From Clostridiales bacterium (GTDB lineage: Bacteria > Bacillota > Clostridia > Lachnospirales > WQUN01): DNA of 55,057 nucleotides. A model generated the notes under the pieces. The model did not search any database. It saw only the letters and a program-made list of their open reading frames with translations, and was not told the origin of the DNA. Location: the NCBI GenBank assembly GCA_031263155.1, contig JAISGK010000012.1, positions 1 through 55,057 of the forward strand. Reading direction: 5' to 3'. The translations under genes were made by a program, and so were the position numbers. Of this stretch, positions 48,433 to 55,057 are shown one piece after another. Position 1 is the stretch's first letter. Each line of letters opens with the position of its first letter.

Positions 48433-49971
48433 CTACATCACACGCTTCTTACGCACTATCGCCTTTATACCAAACACTTCCTCAAAAAAATGGCTCTTGT
48501 CTTTAAATGCCCACTGTTCCAAATCTATGTTCTTGTCGGTAGCTACCGTCACCAGCAGTTCGCTTTTACTGAGTTTAACGTCTATGCTTTTGAATTTTTG
48601 TGTATGGCTGGCGTCAAGCGCATTGGCAAGGCTCAGTATTGCCGTTAGCTTAGATACCATAACGCGGTTCACAAGGGACAGCTTTTGATAATTTACATCA
48701 GTTGGAGCGGGTACGCGCCCTTCATGATACAACGCTATGTTGGCTACAATTTCTGTTTCTGTTTGATTAAGCCCTACTATGTCCGATCCCAAAATTATTT
48801 TATATGAATGTTCGTAATGCTGTGTTATATTAATAAACTTTCCAATATCGTGCAACACCGCCCCAATTTGCAACAGCATTTTTTCTCTGGAGTTCATATT
48901 GTGAAGTTTTTTGAGTTTGTCGAAAATTTTTTGCGAAAAGTCACTCACCAGCGCGCAGTGAGCTGAATAGGTTCCACACTTGTCCGCAATCATTTTTGCG
49001 CTCAAGACCGCGTTTTTCGCAAAATCTTTATTTATCATTTCAAATTCGATAGGGCAAAGGGTTTCATATAAAAGAGCGTCGCTTAACATGATATCTGAGG
49101 CGATAATTTCCCCGGCCTTGGTAAGCGCGAGTATATCGTGAAAAATGCTCATGGTTGGCAGCAGCAGTTCAGCCTTATCGTTGGAGAGGTTGTAGTCGAG
49201 CGCGGCTTGATCAGTCGTCTTTGTCTTTACGTCTTCATAAAAAGATAAAAATTTTTCTTTGGGAATATGATAAAATATATCTTCCGAATGGGTATTTGTA
49301 ATGTCGGCCAGCATGGCAATCTCAGTGCCGGCCGCGACAAAATGGTTTATTTCTCCATCGAAAAGAGGTAACAAACTCGTAAACGTTCGCAAATATTCTT
49401 CCAGCACCAGGTAAAACTCCAGGTGCTCCTGTATATCTCCAAACATTTCGCTAATGCGCAAAGATCCGATTTTTATGTTACGCGTAAATGGAGCGCGCCC
49501 GTTTTGTAACAACGCCGCGCCTATGTTCCCCGAGCCGATGTATACCATAACCGCGCTTTCCTTTACACTATCTTTAAGCATATGTGTAAGCATCTTATAT
49601 ATATACAGCTTCTCTTCCATATCATCAATAACGGATACGACCATGCCGGTTTTAATCTTTACCTGATCCAAAAAATAATCTATGTTGCTTGACTCGCGCA
49701 CCGCGGTAGTCGCTGCGGCCCTTACATTGGCGCGCGCGACGCCGTATTCGTCAGTCACCAGTAAGAAATTTTTTATTATATCGCAGGCTTTGTCTACCTT
49801 TTCGAATGAAATTTTGCCCGTTGTAAAGGTATCACGCCCAAGCGCCAGAGGGTAGGTAAGGCTTTCAGGGTACCTGATTTTGTTTTTATTAATTTGCGCT
49901 ATTTTCATTCTTAATTCTGTAGAACCTATATCAATAGCGGCAGCAAGCGCGGGTCTGTCTCTCTTGGGCAT
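48433..49971 (-). CDS. Ppx/GppA-type exopolyphosphatase with C-terminal HD domain
   Basis: About 512 residues. The N-terminal ASKHA-fold phosphatase has AAAIDIGSTELRMKIAQI (near 8-25) and a second phosphate segment VMVYIGSGNIGAALLQ (near 140); the C-terminal part is an HD domain with QIGAVLHDIGKFI (near 385). It should hydrolyse polyphosphate or pppGpp ends. AGGAG precedes the ATG at 49971; the frame is open 15 codons upstream. Genes for synthesis (ppk) and breakdown are adjacent, which is a common pairing. Confidence 0.9.
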   Translation of the reverse strand: MPKRDRPALAAAIDIGSTELRMKIAQINKNKIRYPESLTYPLALGRDTFTTGKISFEKVDKACDIIKNFLLVTDEYGVARANVRAAATTAVRESSNIDYFLDQVKIKTGMVVSVIDDMEEKLYIYKMLTHMLKDSVKESAVMVYIGSGNIGAALLQNGRAPFTRNIKIGSLRISEMFGDIQEHLEFYLVLEEYLRTFTSLLPLFDGEINHFVAAGTEIAMLADITNTHSEDIFYHIPKEKFLSFYEDVKTKTTDQAALDYNLSNDKAELLLPTMSIFHDILALTKAGEIIASDIMLSDALLYETLCPIEFEMINKDFAKNAVLSAKMIADKCGTYSAHCALVSDFSQKIFDKLKKLHNMNSREKMLLQIGAVLHDIGKFINITQHYEHSYKIILGSDIVGLNQTETEIVANIALYHEGRVPAPTDVNYQKLSLVNRVMVSKLTAILSLANALDASHTQKFKSIDVKLSKSELLVTVATDKNIDLEQWAFKDKSHFFEEVFGIKAIVRKKRVM

Positions 49972-50022
49972 GTTTGCTCCTTTGAATGAAACTATAAATA
50001 AAACTATATTTTTCACACAAAC

Positions 50023-50063
50023 ATTATAATATTATGTACAACGCAATTCAAGTGATGTATAAT
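50023..50063. promoter_or_regulatory. Overlapping divergent promoters
   Basis: On the minus strand, TTGAAT (50051-50046) and TATAAT (50028-50023) at 17 bases serve ppx-ppk. On the plus strand, TGTACA (50035-50040) and TATAAT (50058-50063), also at 17 bases, serve the unknown gene to the right. The two -35 regions interlock, so binding at one should affect the other. Confidence 0.7.
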
Positions 50064-50086
50064 AAATATGCTTGTTATGTATTGCG

Positions 50087-50227
50087 GTGGTAAATTCAAA
50101 TAATAAAGAAAGGAGGACGATACCAAAGACCCGCGTCATTGAAGATTATAAGCGGGAAAACAAGAGCAAAAAGTCTCATTCGCATGATTACAGGTTTGCG
50201 CGCACAAATTTGTGTACTGCTTTATAG
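50087..50227 (+). CDS. Possible 46-codon basic small ORF
   Basis: An open frame from GTG at 50087 to TAG at 50227 encodes a basic peptide (TIPKTRVIEDYKRENKSKK in the middle). The GTG has no ribosome site, while an excellent AAAGGAGG at about 50109-50116 lies inside the frame without a normal start codon after it at the right distance (the codon there is ATA). It may be untranslated leader. Held with low confidence. Confidence 0.2.
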   Translation: MVNSNNKERRTIPKTRVIEDYKRENKSKKSHSHDYRFARTNLCTAL

Positions 50228-50284
50228 TCTGATAGTCTGGAATCAAGTCTTTTACAAATTTATTAACTTTTGGTATCGGAATAT

Positions 50285-50758
50285 ATGTATAACGATCAAC
50301 TTACGGGCGACTGTCTGCTAAGTCTCTTAGAAGATCTTAACCAGTTTGTCCAGGATTTTACAGACACTTTCTTTTGTTTACAAAACGATCTATTGCGTAT
50401 GGAACGACGCAAGCAAGATTTTTTACATCTTATAGAAAACGATGTGGAGGGTAGACTTACTGATAAATATATGAACGACCTGCACATGCATTTACGAGAG
50501 CGGCGCTATATCAAAAATCAGCTGGAATTGCTAGACTCCGCAAGGGTTTTTATGGATACCATACACGATGGCAAACTTAAAAATGCCGTAGGCGATATGC
50601 GCAAAGTACGCGAACGTCAAGAACACTGGGTTTACAACCCTAAAGAAATGACCAGTGACGAAGTGGATAATTATTATCTCGCTGACGATATTGGCGAAAG
50701 GGAGGTTATGGAAGAGTCAGACTTAAGTAAATTTCAGGAAATAGTTGAATCCGCATGA
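50285..50758 (+). CDS. Uncharacterised acidic helical protein
   Basis: A 157-residue protein I do not recognise. It is soluble, without signal or membrane segments, and largely helical and charged: LLSLLEDLNQFVQDFTDTFF, then a coiled-coil-like stretch (about 40-85, DFLHLIENDVEGRLTDKY), a segment HWVYNPKEM and an acidic tail. It follows a strong promoter that overlaps the ppx-ppk promoter. The ATG at 50285 has only a weak site; the frame starts five codons upstream. Codon use looks like that of real genes. Confidence 0.65.
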   Translation: MYNDQLTGDCLLSLLEDLNQFVQDFTDTFFCLQNDLLRMERRKQDFLHLIENDVEGRLTDKYMNDLHMHLRERRYIKNQLELLDSARVFMDTIHDGKLKNAVGDMRKVRERQEHWVYNPKEMTSDEVDNYYLADDIGEREVMEESDLSKFQEIVESA

Positions 50759-50880
50759 TTAGCGGCGCGGTGATTACATAAATATTAATAAAAAGTAAAA
50801 CCTAAATGCGTTACCGTATGAATATATGAGCACATATATTTTTATATGGTGCGCATTTTCTGCTTGAGGGGATTTATTAT

Positions 50881-51927
50881 ATGCGAGTAAAATTAGCGAT
50901 TATAGGGGCTGGCATGGCGTGGGATAAACTGCATTGGCCCGCCCTTCAACGCTTACCCGACCGTTATGAAATCACCGGCGTCGCCGACAAGAATATACAA
51001 AAAGCCCGGGACGCGTGCGATAAAATCGGCCTTCCCAAGGACAAAGCGTTTAACAGTTACCAAAAAATGCTTAACACAATTGAAGCGGACGCCATAGACA
51101 TTCTTGTGCCAATAGACCGTTTGCACGAGGTGACAAAAGACGTGGTGGCCCATGGCAAGCACCTGATAATGGAAAAGCCCGTCGCAACCACAATGTCACA
51201 GGCCAAGGACATAGTTAAACTTTCTAAAAAAGTAAAGCTCATGGTAGCGGAAAACTTTCGCTATGAGGAAGAGAACAGCATTATCAAGAATTTGATAGAT
51301 GACAAAGCAATAGGCAACGTAGTGTACTTTATTGACAACAACATTATAGAGTTTCAAGCCGACATGGCAAAAGACAAATTCGCGGCTATGGAATGGAGAC
51401 AGCACCCGGACTTTCGCGGCGGAATATTTTTAGACAGCGGCGTCCATCACATAGCGCGGCAAAGATTTTTGTTTGGCAATGTGAAAAACGTGTACGCGCA
51501 AGGGCGCGGCGCAAGGATAGATTGGTGCCCCTATTCATCCGTCAACGCGATGCTGCGCTTCGGCGGCGATGTGACGGGTATGTACAGTTTCTTTTGCATA
51601 GGGCGTGAGACCCAGTCGCCATTGGTAGGCTTGCGCATATTCGGCACATCTGGCGAGATATATCTTGAGTCTAAAGAATGTGGATTTGTCAACTTTACAA
51701 CAAAGGACGGCGAGCGCCAGGCTATACCTTACACCCCAAACAGCGGCTACACCAATGAGCTTATTAACTTTCATGAGGCAATAACCAACGGTATGGAGAT
51801 CATATCTACCCCCGAAAAAGGTATCGGCGACGTGGCGGTTATATTTGATATTCTCAATTCGATAGAGAGCGGAGAAGTTATCGAGGCGACCGCGCAGCTA
51901 AAAAAGAAAGTAGCAAGGAATAAATGA
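50881..51927 (+). CDS. Gfo/Idh/MocA-family oxidoreductase
   Basis: A 348-residue NAD(P)-dependent oxidoreductase of the glucose-fructose-oxidoreductase/inositol-dehydrogenase family. The dinucleotide fold is LAIIGAGMAWDKLHWPALQR (near 4-23) and the EKPVATT motif near 99 supplies the family Lys; the C-terminal alpha/beta domain has LDSGVHHIARQRF with the conserved His. Substrate is probably a sugar or sugar-like compound but cannot be read. GAGGGGATTTATT precedes the ATG. It appears monocistronic and ends in a strong terminator. Confidence 0.88.
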   Translation: MRVKLAIIGAGMAWDKLHWPALQRLPDRYEITGVADKNIQKARDACDKIGLPKDKAFNSYQKMLNTIEADAIDILVPIDRLHEVTKDVVAHGKHLIMEKPVATTMSQAKDIVKLSKKVKLMVAENFRYEEENSIIKNLIDDKAIGNVVYFIDNNIIEFQADMAKDKFAAMEWRQHPDFRGGIFLDSGVHHIARQRFLFGNVKNVYAQGRGARIDWCPYSSVNAMLRFGGDVTGMYSFFCIGRETQSPLVGLRIFGTSGEIYLESKECGFVNFTTKDGERQAIPYTPNSGYTNELINFHEAITNGMEIISTPEKGIGDVAVIFDILNSIESGEVIEATAQLKKKVARNK

Positions 51928-51933
51928 TTGCCA

Positions 51934-51962
51934 GGGCCTAAACGGGCCCCTTCTTTTTTTTT
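51934..51962 (+). terminator. Intrinsic terminator
   Basis: GGGCC (51934-51938) pairs with GGCCC (51945-51949) around TAAACG, followed by CTTC and a run of nine T. It ends the Gfo/Idh/MocA gene. Confidence 0.88.
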
Positions 51963-52011
51963 GCGCAAACCTATTGACAATTAGAAGTTAGTCCTGCCGG
52001 ATGTATACGCT

Positions 52012-54090
52012 TTGCTTGCGGAATTCGCTGATCCAGAAACGCAGGAGTTCCCTGCTGAATTTACTGAATTGATCAGCGAAAAAGGAGAATCGTTTTATTC
52101 TTCATTGACCACAGATGAAAAAGGGATTCTGCGCAGCGTTCTTTGCTTGCGTGAGGACACAATGATACCACTGGAAAGCTCCGGGCTTAACATTATTGAT
52201 TCCCTTGTTCCGGGTGTGATAGCGCAAAAGGTGCGTATTACCGCGCCACAGGTTATGGAACTTATTACGGTTAGCGGAGGAATTGAAGAAGCGTATCATC
52301 AGGCCGATGAATTAAACAAGCATCTATACAGGTACTCTGTTTTCAATGAAGATGAAAACCTGGGCGCGTTAACAAAATTTTTGATTGCGGGATTTTCCGC
52401 TGATGAAGCTGCTGAATCGCTTGTCGCGGCGCTGGCCTTGTCCGAACCGCCGCTTGACACCGACGATACAACGCCGGTAGATATTAACGCCGCCGCCAAA
52501 GTGTTCATCAAAAAGAGTATAGATTCTCCCTTGGTGAGAGGCAGCGATTCCGGTTCACAGTCTGCCAATAGTGAAAACACGCGTCTGCAATCCGTTATTG
52601 ATATATTGATTGAAAATAGCGGCCTGTCCTTGGAAGAAGCTAATGAGACTATAGAAAAATATAAACTTAACCATAATATTCTTTACGATGGAGCGTCACC
52701 CAGGAATCAAACGTTAAGCCAAAAATATCCTTCGGCGCCGTTTGACATAGAGAAGAACATAAATGAAAATATCAATCTAAACACCGGAGCAATAATTTAT
52801 GAAGACACGCTAGCGGTAATACCTGGCATGCACATGGTCGGTATCGGTTTGGAACTTACCATGCAATATGATCTTGATCAGGCGTATTGCGTTGAGCTTT
52901 CAGGGACATATACATCATCAGGCGGATATCAGAATGTCAAAAACGCGAAATCTACAACCATTAACCCCATGAGCTACATGGGAGAAGGCTGGGCACTCAA
53001 GTTTGACAGGATGATGTTTGTGAATTCGGATAAATACCTTCGCTTCTCTAACGGGTCGATGTTTAAAATATCGGGAGACACACTGAAAAACTATGAGCTT
53101 TCGGGTGATTCTTTCCATACGGATAATGGATCCTATTACAACTCGATGTACATGCTGCAATTATCTGACGGTAGAAGAGAATATTTCGATGGAAGCGGCA
53201 ACCTTGTCGCGATTGAGGATCGCTTTGGATACTATATCACATTTCAGCGTTACAGCGGTTTAAGCGGGACATACCCAAATAGAATAGAAATACTTGTGTC
53301 ATGGAGCGAAAGAGGGGTATTTATCAACTACGACAACTCCTCGGCAGTCTTTGATTTTGATCTTGTTACCGGCGTGACCGTGGGGGTCGCAATAACCTAC
53401 AATTTTATTACCGCCAACTACGGCAGCGGAACAAATAGACGGTTGATTTCTAAGATCGATCAGGAGAATCTGGTTACTACATATATTTACAATACTTATC
53501 CCAGTAATTTATTTTTTAGCTTCTGGCCGTTGAGTTGGTCAAGCGCGGGGCATTATCTAGGTCTACCGCTGGATGTGGTCTCATACCCCAATGGCATGTA
53601 CGCCAGTTATACATATGAGGAAACATTGGTAAGGCTGGGATATGACTGGCGGGACGCTTACAGGGTAAGCGTCAGAAAGGATGTAATTGGAAGCGCCATT
53701 TATAATCAACAGGAATTTGATTACGGCGATACTAACTACGCGGGATGGGACGATAATTTAGGCGACGAGTTTGATCCCGACGATCTGCCCACCAATTATA
53801 CTTATGGCGTGTCTGTAACAAACTCAAATGGGCTGGAAAACGAGTATGAGTTCAACTATAAGCATCTGCGGAATTGGGATAGAGATAAAGTGCAGGGTTC
53901 CCAAAAGCGTATAAGGACATATGAATATAATTCAAAAAATTTTCCAACGCAGATTACGACGGTATTATACGGCACAGCTTCCATCTCGGCAATTGAGATG
54001 TACAAATATGACAACTACGGAAACGTAACCGCATATTGGAATCCACTGGCAGAGGGCAACAAAAACAATACCGACTACAAGACCGCTTAA
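52012..54090 (+). CDS. RHS/YD-repeat protein, 5'-truncated fragment
   Basis: A 692-residue open frame forming the left part of a decayed RHS/YD-repeat gene. The N-terminal third (about 1-240) is helical and unrecognised; from ENINLNTGAIIYEDTLAV (near 256) onward it resembles the RHS core start, with Tyr/Gly/Asp-rich segments such as GDSFHTDNGSYYNS and REYFDGSGNLVAI. There is no signal peptide, no ribosome site, and a stop (TAG 51982-51984) lies ten codons upstream, so the true 5' end is probably lost. The frame then breaks near 54060-54090, where the sequence continues in another frame. Confidence 0.6.
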   Translation: MLAEFADPETQEFPAEFTELISEKGESFYSSLTTDEKGILRSVLCLREDTMIPLESSGLNIIDSLVPGVIAQKVRITAPQVMELITVSGGIEEAYHQADELNKHLYRYSVFNEDENLGALTKFLIAGFSADEAAESLVAALALSEPPLDTDDTTPVDINAAAKVFIKKSIDSPLVRGSDSGSQSANSENTRLQSVIDILIENSGLSLEEANETIEKYKLNHNILYDGASPRNQTLSQKYPSAPFDIEKNINENINLNTGAIIYEDTLAVIPGMHMVGIGLELTMQYDLDQAYCVELSGTYTSSGGYQNVKNAKSTTINPMSYMGEGWALKFDRMMFVNSDKYLRFSNGSMFKISGDTLKNYELSGDSFHTDNGSYYNSMYMLQLSDGRREYFDGSGNLVAIEDRFGYYITFQRYSGLSGTYPNRIEILVSWSERGVFINYDNSSAVFDFDLVTGVTVGVAITYNFITANYGSGTNRRLISKIDQENLVTTYIYNTYPSNLFFSFWPLSWSSAGHYLGLPLDVVSYPNGMYASYTYEETLVRLGYDWRDAYRVSVRKDVIGSAIYNQQEFDYGDTNYAGWDDNLGDEFDPDDLPTNYTYGVSVTNSNGLENEYEFNYKHLRNWDRDKVQGSQKRIRTYEYNSKNFPTQITTVLYGTASISAIEMYKYDNYGNVTAYWNPLAEGNKNNTDYKTA

Positions 54091-54112
54091 TACATACAAT
54101 AACACCTACCAG

Positions 54113-54631
54113 TTGCCGCTAACCAAAACATACAAAAAAGATTCCGCTACAACCATAACAGAAGCGAATACGTTAACTACCGATAGCAGATCAATAGCTG
54201 AATCAGTAGTGAAAGAAAACAATGTAATAAAGGCAAAGACCTCTACGATATACTACAGCACGTCGGGTATGCCGATAGAAAAGCACGAATACATTAATGC
54301 CAACGAATATATCACAACCACCTATAGCTATTATTCGACTCCGTATGCTGTTAGGATCGGTCTGTTGAAACAGATATCCGTTGAAGGCGCAATAACCGAG
54401 TTTAATTATGATTTTATGGGCCGAATTACAAGCGTTACCGAACCAAATGAGGCTCAAACCTTTACAGCATATGATCTTAAAGGCCGCGTAACGCAAATCA
54501 CAAACCCGGATGACACCATAAAAACCAACGTTTATAACACGATTGCCAACACAATCACATCAGCCGATGAAAACGGAGTCGCGACCGTGTATACGTACAA
54601 TGCCCTTGGCAAACTCTTAACCGCGCGGTAG
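54113..54631 (+). pseudogene. RHS/YD-repeat gene, middle part in shifted frame
   Basis: This 172-residue frame carries YD repeats (FNYDFMGRITSVTEPN; YDLKGRVTQITNPD; YTYNALGKLL) that continue the 52012-54090 protein after a +1 frame change near 54060-54090. It ends in an in-frame TAG at 54629-54631, after which the same frame continues as coding-like sequence. The stop and the shift indicate a broken gene, unless they are sequencing errors. Confidence 0.7.
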
Positions 54632-54676
54632 CAGGGCAAGACATTCGACTCCGTAAAATTTACATATGACACCTCT

Positions 54677-55057
54677 TTGCGTGTGGCGCGTGAATATGAC
54701 GCCAAAGGGGCTTATACCTCATACGTGTATGACGCTTTTGACCGTGTTACCTCGAAAACCGCGCCAAGTTCTCTGTATCAAGAGACATACGACTACGACG
54801 ACGCGTATAATCCCAATTCGGCGCGGGTATTAAAGACTATCGTAAGCAGCGCCGCGAACGCCCCCCGCGATAAAGACCGCTCAATATATAAACAAGGCAG
54901 GGCAAACGACGCTAACCAGTTTTTGGGAGGGCGGCAACGAGCGTATCAACCATATATCTTATGATTTTGCTGGCAATGTCATAGAGGAACTGTCCGCCAG
55001 TGACGCCGCCGCAACGATGACGTTTACAGTCAAATATGAGTACGATTTCGGCGGGCG
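54677..55057 (+). pseudogene. RHS/YD-repeat gene, right part with another frameshift
   Basis: The reading frame after the TAG holds further YD repeats (YDAKGAYTSYVYDAFDRVTS) to about 54860, where a run of six C (54861-54866) marks a second frame change; the continuing protein is read in a third frame to the window edge (NHISYDFAGNVIEELSA). The gene continues beyond the window. Confidence 0.65.

Noticed and set aside
50139-50321. A 60-codon frame upstream of the unknown helical gene
   Set aside because: It starts 23 bases after the ribosome site, overlaps the next gene out of frame and has no typical features.
1-55057. CRISPR arrays, tRNA or rRNA genes
   Set aside because: No evenly spaced repeat-spacer pattern, cloverleaf or rRNA core sequence was recognised on either strand.

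Overview
The window looks like a chromosomal segment of an anaerobic, low-to-mid G+C Firmicute, most likely a clostridium. The basis is the gene complement (tsaE-tsaB-rimI, tilS-hpt, a LonB-like protease, ThiI without a rhodanese domain, a VanW-family protein, DUF5721 and DUF2314 proteins, ppk1 next to ppx) and the strong AGGAGG ribosome sites, frequent GTG/TTG starts and sigma-A type promoters. I see no rRNA, tRNA or CRISPR array. No species can be named from the sequence alone.

Left part (1-16.6 kb). A BlaI/BlaR1-like regulator-protease pair lies between two 70-75 bp copies of a GC-hairpin repeat. It is followed by a large iron-sulfur flavoprotein oxidoreductase (minus strand), then a plus-strand housekeeping run: tsaE, tsaB, rimI, a Lon-like protease, tilS and hpt. 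A minus-strand run follows: thiI, a VanW protein, tyrS and pepT.

Middle part (16.7-31.9 kb). A compact type II restriction-modification pair (C5 methyltransferase, then an Eco29kI-like GIY-YIG endonuclease) is followed by a PNPOx-like protein. Next comes what reads as one nine-gene operon: a glutathionyl-hydroquinone-reductase-like protein, a complete peptide ABC importer (lipoprotein, two permeases, two ATPases), an M28 aminopeptidase, a GNAT acetyltransferase and an M20 peptidase, closed by a terminator at 29430-29452. A second BlaI/BlaR1-like pair follows. Both blaI promoters carry the same palindrome, GACG-NN-CGTC, which I read as a shared operator.

Right part (31.9-55 kb). rarA, rsmA and a lipoprotein form a minus-strand operon. 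A DUF2314 protein, a zinc alcohol dehydrogenase and an ECF-type membrane protein follow on plus. A Mn/Zn ABC importer with its own DtxR-type regulator (minus) faces a second, MntR-like regulator (plus); three 23-bp-spaced AAGGTATA-type repeats sit in the importer promoter. Then come a nitroreductase, a DUF5721 protein, an HtpG/Hsp90 with an unusual His/Asp-rich insertion, ppk and ppx (minus), an unknown helical protein, a Gfo/Idh/MocA oxidoreductase, and a decayed RHS/YD-repeat gene running off the right edge.

Best candidates for something undescribed are the GST-like/peptide-import/peptidase operon, the two BlaR1-type proteases with non-penicillin-binding sensor domains and a shared operator, the metal-binding-looking HtpG insertion, and the restriction system with matching depletion of CCGCGG in the window. 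All function calls are by recognition of motifs and family shape; nothing was searched.
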